64,000 nt of DNA from Flavobacterium flavigenum. GTDB lineage: Bacteria; Bacteroidota; Bacteroidia; Flavobacteriales; Flavobacteriaceae. The stretch lies in the NCBI RefSeq assembly GCF_027111255.2, contig NZ_CP114285.2, positions 558,001-622,000 on the forward strand, written 5' to 3'. Below, piece by piece: positions 17,790 through 27,083 of this stretch; positions within the stretch are counted from its first letter, which is position 1, and each line of letters starts with the position of its first letter. The position numbers and the translations under genes were made by a program. The notes beneath the pieces were generated by a model. The model saw only the letters and a list, made by a program, of their open reading frames with translations. It was not told the DNA's origin and made no database searches.

Positions 17790-18536
17790 CTAAATCTTAA
17801 TTTCTGATGAGTTTAATATCTCAGCAATATGAATAGTCTTTATAGGGCTTTTTTGCCTTTTCAGAATCCCTTCCAAATGCATCAGGCAGGACATATCTCC
17901 TCCTGTAATATAATCTACATCATGTTTTTCATGATCTTTGATTCTGTCCTGCCCCATTTTTACAGAAACCGCTTCTTCTGTTACGCAAAAAGTACCGCCA
18001 AAACCACAGCATTCGTCTTTTCTGCTTAATGAAACCAAATCAAGACCTTTTATATTACGAAGTAATTGTTCCGGTTTAGAGAAATGAGGCGAGTTCAATT
18101 CTGTCATCTGCGAAAGCTTTAGTCCACGTTGTCCATGGCAGCTTTGGTGCATTCCTACTTTATGCGGAAAATTCCCTTCGATGTGATCGACCTTAAGTAC
18201 ATCAGTAATAAATTCTGTTAATTCAAAAACTTTTTTGCGTATTTCTGCTGCCAGTTCTTCCTGTTTTTCATCATGCAAATGATCTTTTACATGTAAAACA
18301 CAGCTTCCTGAAGGACAAACTATATAATCAAATTCTGAAAAATTGGCTATAAAGTTAGCATCACAGCCCTTGGTTAAATGTGCATAACCACTGTTTGCCA
18401 TGGGCTGCCCACAGCAGGTTTGTTTCATTGGAAAATGAACATCACAACCTAATTTTAATAATAATTCATAGGTTGCTATACCTACTTTTGGATAAAATTG
18501 GTCGACGTAGCATGGTATAAAAAGTCCAATTTTCAT
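17790..18536 (-). CDS. lutA: Lactate utilization protein LutA, CCG-domain iron-sulfur subunit
   Basis: 248 residues starting MKIGLFIPCYVDQFYPKVG, the usual LutA/LldE opening. It has two Cys-rich CCG domains: C41-C42-GQPMANSG, and C176-C177-GFGGTFC in the second half, with CPSGSC and HQSCHGQRG between. These motifs bind iron-sulfur clusters in LutA and in related heterodisulfide-reductase-like subunits. It is the first of lutABC and lies after the kinase gene, separated by a 225-bp gap that holds a palindromic repeat. It probably belongs to the same regulon as the rhamnose genes. Confidence 0.93.
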   Translation of the reverse strand: MKIGLFIPCYVDQFYPKVGIATYELLLKLGCDVHFPMKQTCCGQPMANSGYAHLTKGCDANFIANFSEFDYIVCPSGSCVLHVKDHLHDEKQEELAAEIRKKVFELTEFITDVLKVDHIEGNFPHKVGMHQSCHGQRGLKLSQMTELNSPHFSKPEQLLRNIKGLDLVSLSRKDECCGFGGTFCVTEEAVSVKMGQDRIKDHEKHDVDYITGGDMSCLMHLEGILKRQKSPIKTIHIAEILNSSEIKI

Positions 18537-18587
18537 ATTCTGGGTAATTATTTTTTATTTTTTCACGCAGATTTTATTCTCATTTTT

Positions 18588-18687
18588 GTCATCCTGACGA
18601 AGGAAGGATCTTCTCAAGAAACTCCGCAAAGAAAATCACCAATCTTTGTAGAGTTTCTTACGAAGATTCCTCGTGCCTCGGAATGAC
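18588..18687. repeat. Palindromic repeat, copy 1 (gtcat...atgac family)
   Basis: A 100-bp element bounded by gtcatcctgacgaaggaagg and cctcggaatgac, whose arms are imperfect inverted copies. The inner words 'caagaaactc' and 'agagtttctta' are also inverted. It belongs to the same family as the copy at 48215-48341, which shares 'gtcat.ctga.gaa', 'gagaaactc' and 'caaagattgg'. It lies between the kinase and lutA genes and could act as an RNA hairpin that stabilises or ends part of the transcript. Confidence 0.65.
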
Positions 18688-18761
18688 AAACTACGCTCAA
18701 GACAGAACTAAATCTGCGTGAAACAAGAATCTTTTTAAATCCTTTAATCTTTGGTGCTAAT

Positions 18762-20123
18762 TTAGTGCTTATAAAACTTCAAATCAATTAAATCATTTTG
18801 TATAGGCTTAGGATTCCAGTTTTGATGAATCGCCAATGCTGCTCCCAAGGCACTTGCCTGAGCCATTGAAGCCGCATAAACTTCTACATCTGGGAAAGCT
18901 TCTGCTAGTAAATTCATGAAAATTGAATTTTTACTAAATCCACCATCCACGAAAATTTTCTTTACCGGGCTGTTATGAATTACTAAATTAGTTGAAAAAA
19001 CTTGTTGTTCAACAAGATCCAGCATTAATTGATGATATGCGATTTCGTATGTTTTGAAAACAGAAAGGTCTCTCTTTTGAAATGGGCATTCTTTCAGAAT
19101 ATCAAAATCATATTTTTTAGGATAAACGATTTGAAAATTTACCGCTCTTAAATTCGATACAATTTTTTTATCAAAATAGACATTTTTAAAAGTATCAAAC
19201 GGTACTTTAAAATGTTCCGCCAGTCTTTTTGCCTGAACTTCATGTTCGTTACCAGAAAACAAACGTGCTGCTTTTACTGGTTTTTCAGTGTATTGCATGT
19301 AACACAAACAATCATTTTCAAGTTCTTCAAACGTTAATGGCTTATTGTTAAAAGGATTCAGGGAAATACTCCAGGTTCCGGTTGACAATAAAACGAAAGG
19401 TTCTGTGAAGTTTATCGTGTACGGAATAATGGCTGATGAACTATCATGCAAACCAATTCCGACAGCCAGATCATTTTCTTTTTTTATCACATCTTTTCCT
19501 GGATGTATTGGTGGGAGTTTATCTTTAATACCTTCATTTTTCATCCATTTGTGATATTTCATCTTTTTGAAATTCCAAAGATTTGTATGACATCCAATGC
19601 TGGTAATATCGGTATAAGCTTCACCAGTTAAAAGAAAACTTAAATATTGCGGTAGATGCAGGCAATATTTTACTTTCTCAAATAATTCCGGATTTTCTTC
19701 TTTTAATCTGTAAATCTGCATTCCTGAATTCAGACTTCCTAAAACAGGAGAAGCTGTTTTTACTGCAAAAACTTCTTCTCCTTTGTATTTTTTGTAAAAA
19801 CCGTTTTTCAGTTCTTCCGGATAATCTTTCAAATAATTGTATAAAGGCGTCAAAGAGTTGCCATCTTCATCAATATAAACAAAACTAGCTCCGTAAGTAC
19901 TGAAATTTATAGCTTTCAGAACATAGCTATTCAGTTCTTTTATTTCTGATAATCGTTCGAGAATCCAGTTTTTTAATACTTCAATATCTTCGCAGGGAAA
20001 ACCGTCTTCATCAACCGTTTCGTCCAGATTTACTGATTTTTCCCAAACGATTTTATAATTTTCATCAAATAAAAATACTTTTTTGTTGGTTTTACCAATA
20101 TCAAAAATTGCAACTACGTTCAT
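18762..20123 (-). CDS. FGGY-family carbohydrate kinase, probable rhamnulokinase
   Basis: 453 residues with the FGGY/actin-like fold: phosphate-1 motif FDIGKTNKKVFLFD at the N-terminus, STYGASFVYID, LLSTGTWSISLNP, and the C-terminal adenosine motif KIFVDGGFSKNSIFMNLLAEA. It lies between rhaI and lutA, so it most likely phosphorylates L-rhamnulose at O1. It does not begin like classical enteric RhaB (AVDLGASSGR type), so it seems to be a separate branch that has taken the rhamnulokinase role. It is probably cotranscribed with rhaI despite a 105-bp gap with an AT-rich inverted repeat. Kinase family sure, substrate from context. Confidence 0.85.
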   Translation of the reverse strand: MNVVAIFDIGKTNKKVFLFDENYKIVWEKSVNLDETVDEDGFPCEDIEVLKNWILERLSEIKELNSYVLKAINFSTYGASFVYIDEDGNSLTPLYNYLKDYPEELKNGFYKKYKGEEVFAVKTASPVLGSLNSGMQIYRLKEENPELFEKVKYCLHLPQYLSFLLTGEAYTDITSIGCHTNLWNFKKMKYHKWMKNEGIKDKLPPIHPGKDVIKKENDLAVGIGLHDSSSAIIPYTINFTEPFVLLSTGTWSISLNPFNNKPLTFEELENDCLCYMQYTEKPVKAARLFSGNEHEVQAKRLAEHFKVPFDTFKNVYFDKKIVSNLRAVNFQIVYPKKYDFDILKECPFQKRDLSVFKTYEIAYHQLMLDLVEQQVFSTNLVIHNSPVKKIFVDGGFSKNSIFMNLLAEAFPDVEVYAASMAQASALGAALAIHQNWNPKPIQNDLIDLKFYKH

Positions 20124-20171
20124 TTCTTTAATTGTAAATTGTGAATTATAAATTATAAATTTTGAATTACA

Positions 20172-20217
20172 GAATTATGAGTTTAGTAAAATCTTTTTAG
20201 CTTACAACTCATAATTC
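20172..20217. repeat. AT-rich inverted repeat between rhaI and kinase
   Basis: Arms gaattatgagtt (20172-20183) and aactcataattc (20206-20217) are perfectly complementary. The surrounding sequence repeats the 'aattataaatt' and 'aattcataa' words common in flavobacterial spacers. It may be an mRNA-stabilising hairpin or a weak attenuator between two operon genes. Confidence 0.55.
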
Positions 20218-20228
20218 ATAACTTATAA

Positions 20229-21503
20229 TTACAATCCTGTGGCCATCGTTTTTAATCCTCTTTCGCCAATTAGATTTCCTCTAACATCAAGGCTTCGGTA
20301 TAATTCAACCGGGTTTAACGCTGCGCCTGAACGTAAACGAGCTTCAGCAACCAAAGCGCGAACATCGGTACGGAAAGCATTTTGAAGAATTTCCTGTGCT
20401 TTTACCACATCATTTTCTTCCTGCGCAATTTCTAACGCTTTTCTGTCAACTGAAAGTGCCTGAGCATAAGCAATCATAATCGCTTCAACAGATTGCAATA
20501 GATCTTCCAAAGGATCTTTTACGTTGTGTGAGGCATCAATCATCCATCCTAAATCTTTGGCGTGATTCATTCCTCGGGCATCCATTCCTTCAACCAATTC
20601 ATTGAAAATCAAGAATAACTGGTATGGTTTTAAAGCTCCTGCAGTTAAATCGTCATCCCCGTATTTTGAATCATTAAAGTGGAAACCTCCTAATTTATTA
20701 TCCATCAATAAAATAGAAACAATCTGCTCAATATTTGCGTTTGGTAAATGGTGGCCTAAATCAACAAGCGTTTTTGCTTTGTCTCCTAATTTCTGAACGT
20801 ATGAATAAGACTGTCCCCAATCTGCAACTGTTGTAGAGTAAAAGTTTGGTTCAGCACATTTGTATTCTAAAAACAATTTCCAGTCTGAAGGTAATGCATC
20901 GTAGATTTCTTCTAAACTTTCCAGTGTATTTTGGTATGCTTTACGAAAGTTCAATTGTCCCGGGAAGTTAGAACCATCCGCTAACCAAACAGTCAATGAG
21001 TCAGATCCTAATTCAATTCCGTGTTTAATAACTTCAATATTGTGAGCAATCGCCTGTTTACGAACTGCTTTGTTTACGTTTTGTAAAGAACCGTATTTAT
21101 AAGTATGTTCTGCATTTGCCTGATCCTGGAAAGTATTTGAGTTCATGGCATCAAATTTCAATCCGTGTTGTCCGGCAAGCGTTTTGATTGCATTATAGTC
21201 CGTTGGAATGTCCCATGGAATATGCAAAGAAATAGCACCCGAAGCATTATTTAATTTATGAAGTAAACCTACATCTTCGATTTTTTCTTCTAATGAACGA
21301 GGTTCCCCACCACCTGCAAAACGTCCAAATCTTGTTCCCCCTGTTCCTAAAGCCCAAGATGGGATTGCAATTTGAAAATCGATTAATTTTTGAATAATAG
21401 CTTCACTTTCTGCAATTTCAGAAGCTGTAAAAATTAATTTATTCTGATGTTTTTTTAATAAATCATCATTATGAGAAGTGATAGTGTTTGATTGAATTAA
21501 CAT
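20229..21503 (-). CDS. rhaI: L-rhamnose isomerase (Pseudomonas stutzeri type)
   Basis: 424 residues of the TIM-barrel sugar isomerase type. It turns L-rhamnose into L-rhamnulose in the cytoplasm. The region IAIPSWALGTGGTRFGRFAG is characteristic of the RhaI family, as opposed to the enteric RhaA family. Metal-binding and active-site stretches can be seen: LFLEYKCAEPNFY (Glu), LVDLGHHLPNANIEQI (Asp/His) and GGFHFNDSKYGDDDL (His/Asp/Asp). The gene lies between the bifunctional aldolase gene and the kinase. A 217-bp gap with a hairpin separates it from rhaEW. Confidence 0.93.
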   Translation of the reverse strand: MLIQSNTITSHNDDLLKKHQNKLIFTASEIAESEAIIQKLIDFQIAIPSWALGTGGTRFGRFAGGGEPRSLEEKIEDVGLLHKLNNASGAISLHIPWDIPTDYNAIKTLAGQHGLKFDAMNSNTFQDQANAEHTYKYGSLQNVNKAVRKQAIAHNIEVIKHGIELGSDSLTVWLADGSNFPGQLNFRKAYQNTLESLEEIYDALPSDWKLFLEYKCAEPNFYSTTVADWGQSYSYVQKLGDKAKTLVDLGHHLPNANIEQIVSILLMDNKLGGFHFNDSKYGDDDLTAGALKPYQLFLIFNELVEGMDARGMNHAKDLGWMIDASHNVKDPLEDLLQSVEAIMIAYAQALSVDRKALEIAQEENDVVKAQEILQNAFRTDVRALVAEARLRSGAALNPVELYRSLDVRGNLIGERGLKTMATGL

Positions 21504-21640
21504 ACTTATTTATTTTTAAATAGGGTTTACAATATAAGGCTATTTCTATAAACCAAACCCTTGTTATACGTTACTTTTTTGTGTTTTTTTGTTGTTCTTA
21601 CCGTGTTTAGGAAATTTATTTATAAAATACAATTGTCATA

Positions 21641-21674
21641 AAAAATCTAACGTCCGACAGAATCGAACGTTAGA
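21641..21674 (-). terminator. Hairpin between rhaEW and rhaI, possible attenuator
   Basis: Arms tctaacgt (21646-21653) and acgttaga (21667-21674) are perfect; an inner CG pair can extend the stem. A short A5 run precedes it, which is a weak U-tract in the minus-strand RNA. It may lower readthrough from rhaEW into rhaI or protect the 3' end of the rhaEW message. Confidence 0.45.
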
Positions 21675-21720
21675 AAACAAAAACCACTTTGTTAAATAAA
21701 CTTAAAAAAAACTAAACAAC

Positions 21721-23862
21721 TTATCGGTAAAAGCCCATTGTTACTCCGCCGTCTACATTCAGGGCATTTCCTGTTGATTTATTCAACAGACCTCCTACGA
21801 ATGCGAAACATGCGTTTGCAATATCATCAGGCAATATAATTTCATTTAATAAGGTACGTTTCGCATAATAAGCAGGCAATTCTTCAACGGTAATTCCGTA
21901 AGCTTTTGCACGCCCTTCAGCCCATCCGCCAGACCAGATATTTGAATCTGAAATTACAGCATCAGGATTAACTGTATTTACACGAATTTTGTCAGCACCT
22001 AGTTCTGCAGCCATCAAACGTGTTAAATGTGCCTGAGCTGCTTTTGCAGAACCGTAACCAGGATTGTTTGGACCTGCTACTACTGCATTTTTAGAAACAA
22101 TGTTTACGATGTCTCCACCAAAACCTTGTTTACGCATTACTTCGATTCCGGCTTTAGAAACAATAAATTGTCCTTTAACCAAAATGTCGTATAATCTGTC
22201 CCACTCTTCAAGAGTATGTTCTGCGATTGATTTTGAAATACTGATACCAGCGTTGTTGATGATAATATCAGCACCACCAAATGCAAGACAAGCAGCATCC
22301 AAAGCTTTTTCTGTACTTACTTCGTCAGTAACATTTAATAAAGTACTTGAAACAGCATCTTTACCAAATGTTTTGATAAACTCTGCTTTTGCACCTTCTA
22401 AACGCTCTTCGTTGATATCGTTGATTACTACACAAGCTCCTTCTTCAGCAAATCTTTTAGCGATAGCTTTACCAATTCCTCCTGCAGATCCCGTAACTAA
22501 AGCTACTCTTCCTGAAAGTGCTTTTGGTTTTGGCATGCGCTGTAATTTTGCTTCTTCTAACAACCAGTACTCAATATCAAAAGCTTCCTGATGTGGCAAT
22601 GAAGTATATTCTGAAACTGCTTCTGCACCTTTCATTACATTTACTGCATTCACATAATATTCAGATGCTAAACGTGCCATCGTTTTATCTTTAGCAAACG
22701 TAAACATACCTACACCCGGATATAAAATTACAACTGGATTTGGATCACGCATTGCAGGCGAATTAGACTTTTTACAAGCATTGTAATAATCTTTGTACAT
22801 TGCTCTATAAGCTTCAAACGCAGGAGTCAATTTTGTTTTTACTGCAGCTACATCAGATAAATCTTCGTTTGGATCTAATTCTAAAACCAAAGGACTGATT
22901 TTCGTACGTAAGAAGTGATCCGGGCAAGAAGTTCCAAGAGGAGCTAATTTTGACAAATCATTAGAGTTAATGAATTCCAAAACTCTGGCATCATCAGTAT
23001 AATGACCAATCATCTGACGCTCTGAAGAACAGAAACCTCTTAAAATCGGAGCAACTTTTGCTGCTTTTAATTTACGGTCAGCCTCTGGAAGACTGTCAAT
23101 TTTTTTACCTCCGAAAACCGGACGTTTTTTTCCGTAATTGCTTTCTAAATATTCAGCACACTTTTCAATTACTTCAAGCGTGTTAATATAACTTTCGTAA
23201 GCAGTATCTCCCCAGGTAAACAAACCATGAGAACCTAACATGATACCACGTAATTTTTTTCCTTTTTTCTCAGCTTCTTCCAGACAGCTTCTTAACTGAA
23301 GCCCTAAATCGAAGCCCGGACGCTGCCATCCTACCCAACCGATTTCTCCGTCGAATAATTCTTCAGTGATTTTTGCTCCGTCTTTTGCTGCAGCAATAGC
23401 AATAGCAGCATCAGGATGCAAATGATCAATATGTTTGAACGGTAAGAAACCGTGTAAAGGTGTATCAATAGAAGGTGCTTTTGAAGCTAAGTCAAAAATA
23501 CAGTGATTGAATAGCTCCACCATCTCATCTTCAAATTCAATTCCTCTGTATACATTTTCAAGATTGCGTAATCTGTCTAAATATAAAGCAGCACAACCTG
23601 ATTTTGTCAACGTTCCGATATCTCCACCAGAACCTTTAATCCACATTACCTCTGAGCTTGCGCCTGTCAATGGGTCTTTATCTGTAATTTTAACTGAAGT
23701 GTTTCCTCCTCCATAATTAGTAAGTCTTAAATCTGCTCCTAATAAATTAGAGCGATAGATAAAAAGAGCTACTTCATCTCCTGCTAGTGCTGCAGCTTTA
23801 GCATCATCCCAAAGATAGCTTACATGCTGAAAAGTCATATTGTTTGTGTTTATATTTGACAT
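21721..23862 (-). CDS. rhaEW: Bifunctional rhamnulose-1-phosphate aldolase / lactaldehyde dehydrogenase
   Basis: 713 residues with two fused enzymes. Residues 1-430 are a class II aldolase/adducin domain: GGGNTSVKI, the zinc ligands H144, H147 and H149 in HIDHLH, and H212 in GSHGLFTWG. It splits L-rhamnulose-1-phosphate to dihydroxyacetone phosphate and L-lactaldehyde. Residues 450-713 are an SDR domain: TGSAGGIG at 457-464, NNAGIS and the YGSAK catalytic pair. This is known as the RhaEW arrangement, in which the dehydrogenase oxidises lactaldehyde to lactate. The downstream lutABC genes fit that product. It is 20 bp after rhaT, so cotranscribed. Confidence 0.93.
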   Translation of the reverse strand: MSNINTNNMTFQHVSYLWDDAKAAALAGDEVALFIYRSNLLGADLRLTNYGGGNTSVKITDKDPLTGASSEVMWIKGSGGDIGTLTKSGCAALYLDRLRNLENVYRGIEFEDEMVELFNHCIFDLASKAPSIDTPLHGFLPFKHIDHLHPDAAIAIAAAKDGAKITEELFDGEIGWVGWQRPGFDLGLQLRSCLEEAEKKGKKLRGIMLGSHGLFTWGDTAYESYINTLEVIEKCAEYLESNYGKKRPVFGGKKIDSLPEADRKLKAAKVAPILRGFCSSERQMIGHYTDDARVLEFINSNDLSKLAPLGTSCPDHFLRTKISPLVLELDPNEDLSDVAAVKTKLTPAFEAYRAMYKDYYNACKKSNSPAMRDPNPVVILYPGVGMFTFAKDKTMARLASEYYVNAVNVMKGAEAVSEYTSLPHQEAFDIEYWLLEEAKLQRMPKPKALSGRVALVTGSAGGIGKAIAKRFAEEGACVVINDINEERLEGAKAEFIKTFGKDAVSSTLLNVTDEVSTEKALDAACLAFGGADIIINNAGISISKSIAEHTLEEWDRLYDILVKGQFIVSKAGIEVMRKQGFGGDIVNIVSKNAVVAGPNNPGYGSAKAAQAHLTRLMAAELGADKIRVNTVNPDAVISDSNIWSGGWAEGRAKAYGITVEELPAYYAKRTLLNEIILPDDIANACFAFVGGLLNKSTGNALNVDGGVTMGFYR

Positions 23863-23882
23863 TTTAATATATTAATTGATTA

Positions 23883-24953
23883 TTATAAAGAGTTCCCGAT
23901 TCCGACTACAACAATAGATAACATGATGAGTCCGATGCCCAACATAAAGGTGTTGAACGTTTTTTTAGTTACACCGGTCCATTCTTTCAGATAGAATCCC
24001 CAGAAGTTAGCGGTAAGTATGATAGTTGACATATGTAAAATCCATGAGCTGGCTCCATTTCCTAATTTACTTTCTCCCATTCCATAGAAGAAAAACTGAA
24101 GAAACCACATGGTACCTGCAATCGCAGAAAAAAGTATATTTTTTGAAATAGGTGTTTTAGTATCTGTGTAATTACTAAAAGTTTTATTTTTAAAATTAAG
24201 ATAGATACACCATATAAAGTTTGTTGTTAGTCCGCCCCAAAGTATAACAATGTAACTCACATTATTTTGAAACAGGAATTCTCCCTGATTTGGATGCATT
24301 ACTTTCCATGCTTCATTAGCCACATCAGCCATTGGTTTTGCTGCTTCAATTCCGAAATTAAAGAAAGAGCTTAAAATACCGGATACAATAGCAATGATTA
24401 AACCTTTTACTAAACTAAAATCCTTGTCTTTATCTTCGTGACCTGTTGCAAAATCTTTCTCTTTTAACATTCCTGCTTTTCCTAAAATGGCAATCCCAAT
24501 GATACATATAAGTACACCAGCCAAAACCATTTGTCCACCTGAGTTAGCAAACATATCACTAATTGACTCTTTGCCTTCTACTGCATTGAAATTATAATAT
24601 ATTGGCGGAATCAAAGCACCAAAAGCAGAACAAAATCCTAAAGTGATTGAATTTCCTAATGACATCCCTAAATAGCGAACACCCAATCCGTAAGTCAATC
24701 CTCCAATTCCCCAAATCAGTCCCATTGTGTACGCTAACGCCTTAACTGATGGAGCAGCTGTAGTTATAATTTCAGTAAAATTCGGAATAGTCAAATAAGC
24801 AGCTATTGGCGGTACAATTAGCCATGAGAAAAAACCTCCTATTAACCAGTAACTTTCCCAGGCCCAGTCTTTAACTTTTTTAAAAGGCATATAAAAACTG
24901 CCTGAAGAAAATCCCCCAATGGAGTGAAAAATAATTCCGAGTAATGATTCCAT
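23883..24953 (-). CDS. rhaT: L-rhamnose/proton symporter RhaT
   Basis: 356 residues forming about ten membrane helices, the size and layout of RhaT in the drug/metabolite transporter superfamily. Family segments include GGFSSGSFYMPFKKVKDWAWES near the start, IWGIGGLTYGLGVRYLGMSLG and WFLQFFFYGMGESKLG. It imports L-rhamnose across the inner membrane using the proton gradient. It is the first gene of the operon, transcribed divergently from the GntR regulator. The motif at 25018-25032 lies about 65 bp before its ATG. Confidence 0.93.
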   Translation of the reverse strand: MESLLGIIFHSIGGFSSGSFYMPFKKVKDWAWESYWLIGGFFSWLIVPPIAAYLTIPNFTEIITTAAPSVKALAYTMGLIWGIGGLTYGLGVRYLGMSLGNSITLGFCSAFGALIPPIYYNFNAVEGKESISDMFANSGGQMVLAGVLICIIGIAILGKAGMLKEKDFATGHEDKDKDFSLVKGLIIAIVSGILSSFFNFGIEAAKPMADVANEAWKVMHPNQGEFLFQNNVSYIVILWGGLTTNFIWCIYLNFKNKTFSNYTDTKTPISKNILFSAIAGTMWFLQFFFYGMGESKLGNGASSWILHMSTIILTANFWGFYLKEWTGVTKKTFNTFMLGIGLIMLSIVVVGIGNSL

Positions 24954-25017
24954 TTAATTCTTTGTGGTTTAGTTGATAGTTATTGGTTCGGTAAAATAAG
25001 AGAATGTAAAAAAGAAA

Positions 25018-25032
25018 ACTATCCTGTACTGT
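25018..25032 (-). promoter_or_regulatory. Candidate operator before rhaT
   Basis: On the minus strand the core reads GTACAGGATAG (25029-25019), within ACAGTACAGGATAGT. It matches 10 of 11 positions of the sites at 43852-43862 and 55969-55979. A weak -7-like TATTTTAC follows after 20 nt. It lies in the divergent region between rhaT and the GntR gene, the natural place for that regulator to bind. Confidence 0.55.
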
Positions 25033-25234
25033 CCTTTCTCTAATTTATATTTATATTAAATCATAAATTATTGCGATAAGATTGGCTTTATTGCATTTTT
25101 TAAATTTAAAATTCATATTTTAGCGAACGCATGAATATTTAATATCTTTTAGTGCTTTTTAAAGAAAATTATTACATATTATGCAATTTATAATCCGGAC
25201 TCTGACATAAAAGAGAAACTTTACTACACCAACC

Positions 25235-26275
25235 ATGATTAAGCTAATTAAAATAGATGAAGATTCAAGAGTACCTAAGTATAAGCAAATTGTAGATTCT
25301 ATACTGCAAAATATTGCTAATGGTAACCTGAAAATAAATCAAAAGATTCCGTCCATAAATAACTTCAGTGAAGAGTTTTATATGTCCAGGGATACCGTTG
25401 AGAAAGCTTATAATATTTTAAAAGAAAGGAAAATTATTTCTTCAATACGAGGAAAAGGATACTATATTACCAGAACAAAATTGGAATCTAAAGTCAATAT
25501 TTTGTTTTTATTTAATAAACTGAGTGCTTATAAAATGAAAACCTACAGCTCTTTTATTAATACATTAGGAGCTAATGCGCATGTCGATTTGCATATCTAC
25601 CATTGCGATGAAACTTTATTTTTAAATCTGCTCGATAAATTCGAAGGTGCATACGATTATTATGTTATTACAACACACTTTAAAACAGATGAACTAAAAC
25701 ATTTGAGTTTTACTGATGAAGTTGCAAAAGCAATCCAGAGAATACCACAGGATAAGCTTGTTATTATGGATAACATCAAAATTGGATTAGGAAGTGAAGT
25801 GATCAAAATCTATCAGGATTTTGAAAATGATATATATAATGCTCTAAAAGAAGGACTTACCAAAATCACCAAATATAAAAGACTAATTTTGGTCTATCCT
25901 GAGAAAGCTGTATATCCTTATCCAAGAAGAATTTTACATGGTTTTAGAAAATTTTGTGTTGAACATGAGATTAATTTTGAAATTCTAAGTGAAGTATACG
26001 ACGATATGATCCTTAAAAAAGGAGATTTATTTATTACTATAGAAGAATCTGATCTTGTTAATTTAGTAAAGCAAATCAGGGATGAGGAATATGTATTAGG
26101 AAGCGATATAGGTGTTATATCCTACAATGATACTCCTTTAAAAGATTTACTAGGAATCACTGTCATGTCTACTGATTTTAATAAAATGGGGGAAATTGCT
26201 GCCAGAATGATTTTAAACAAAGAAAAAGGAGAAATTAAAGTGCCATTTAATTTTATTGACAGACATTCTATATGA
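25235..26275 (+). CDS. GntR-family regulator with LacI-like ligand domain, candidate rhamnose regulator
   Basis: 346 residues. Residues about 8-78 form a GntR winged helix (KYKQIVDSILQNI, KIPSINNFSEEF, MSRDTVEKAYNIL, RGKGYYI). The rest resembles a periplasmic-binding/LacI ligand domain (VNILFLFNKLSAYKMKTYSSF to AARMILNKEKG), which would sense a sugar. Such GntR-PBP fusions regulate sugar pathways in Bacteroidota. Divergent placement next to rhaT strongly suggests a role in rhamnose control. Candidate binding sites are the GTACAGGATAC motifs here and in the pectin region. The family is clear; the effector and target set are inferred. Confidence 0.8.
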   Translation: MIKLIKIDEDSRVPKYKQIVDSILQNIANGNLKINQKIPSINNFSEEFYMSRDTVEKAYNILKERKIISSIRGKGYYITRTKLESKVNILFLFNKLSAYKMKTYSSFINTLGANAHVDLHIYHCDETLFLNLLDKFEGAYDYYVITTHFKTDELKHLSFTDEVAKAIQRIPQDKLVIMDNIKIGLGSEVIKIYQDFENDIYNALKEGLTKITKYKRLILVYPEKAVYPYPRRILHGFRKFCVEHEINFEILSEVYDDMILKKGDLFITIEESDLVNLVKQIRDEEYVLGSDIGVISYNDTPLKDLLGITVMSTDFNKMGEIAARMILNKEKGEIKVPFNFIDRHSI

Positions 26276-26324
26276 CTCTAAAATTTGGCTCTAAATATTA
26301 ATTTTTTAAATCTTGTTTTTTTAT

Positions 26325-26355
26325 TTAGAATAAATATAAATAATATTTATCTTTG
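26325..26355 (+). promoter_or_regulatory. Putative promoter of the ECF sigma gene
   Basis: TTAG (26325-26328), 19 nt, then TATCTTTG (26348-26355). The -7 box matches TAnnTTTG perfectly and the -33 box matches 3 of 4. It predicts a leader of about 55 nt before the ATG at 26417. An AGGAG lies 11 nt before that ATG. Confidence 0.45.
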
Positions 26356-26416
26356 CTCCGCTTTGAATCAATACCGCCTGGATAATAAAATAATCCGTAC
26401 AGGAGCTACATTATAG

Positions 26417-27016
26417 ATGAATATTAATACCAGTTTCGAATCCGATAAATTTAAATCTTTTAAAAAGGGAGAAGAAGCTGCGTTTAAATATTTCTATGAT
26501 AAATACTTTCGTAGAATTACCTCTTTTAGTGTTCAGTTTATTTACGATCAGGATGAGGCAGAAAATCTTGCTCAGGAAGCTTTTATTAATTTATGGCAGA
26601 AAAGAAAGGAAATTGATTCTATAAACGGAATTCAGTCTTTTTTATATACCTATGCCAAATCGAAATGTCTGAACTTTATTCGTCATAATAAAGTTAAGGA
26701 CAAATTCAAAAACGATTTATTAAATCATAAAGAAAGAGAACTGGACATTGAAGTCTTAAATTCGATTCAGTTTGATACTTTAGAATTAACTGAATTAGAA
26801 CGGATAATTAATGAATCAATAAACGATTTACCTCCCAAAACCCGTGAAGTTTTTATCAAAAAACGTTTTGAGAATAAAAAAAACGCAGAAATCGCAGAAG
26901 AAATGAATGTGACTATAAAAGCTGTAGAAGCCCATATGACAAAGGCTTTGAAAATTTTGAAGACCAAATTATCTGATTATTTATTTATGATTTTTATTCT
27001 TATTTGTAATAATTAA
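26417..27016 (+). CDS. ECF-type RNA polymerase sigma factor
   Basis: 199 residues. Region 2 is seen as FKYFYDKYFRRITSFSVQFI with DEAENLAQEAFINLW, and region 4 as LPPKTREVFIKKRFENKKNAEIAEEMNVTIKAVEAH. This is the family associated with FecR and TonB-dependent receptors in Bacteroidota. It directs transcription of the adjacent transport genes when the outer-membrane receptor signals that ligand is present. The FecR gene follows after 67 bp. The C-terminus ends with a hydrophobic stretch (YLFMIFILICNN), which is a little unusual. Confidence 0.92.
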   Translation: MNINTSFESDKFKSFKKGEEAAFKYFYDKYFRRITSFSVQFIYDQDEAENLAQEAFINLWQKRKEIDSINGIQSFLYTYAKSKCLNFIRHNKVKDKFKNDLLNHKERELDIEVLNSIQFDTLELTELERIINESINDLPPKTREVFIKKRFENKKNAEIAEEMNVTIKAVEAHMTKALKILKTKLSDYLFMIFILICNN

Positions 27017-27083
27017 AAATTAAACATAGGGTTTTTTATTTCTGAAGTGTACTTATCATAATAAGAAGTTTAAAATTCAAATT

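Noticed and set aside
18537..18761. CRISPR-like repeat array
   Set aside because: The repeats here are inverted arms of one palindromic element and there are no evenly spaced direct repeats.
22064..22591. 175-codon plus-strand open frame in rhaEW
   Set aside because: Antisense shadow of the SDR domain; composition and motifs belong to the minus strand.
26397..26404. GTACAGGA just before the ECF sigma gene as another operator site
   Set aside because: It matches only 8 of the 11 core positions, lies 12 bp before the ATG and would put a -7 box inside the gene. The AGGAG in it is better read as a possible ribosome binding site.
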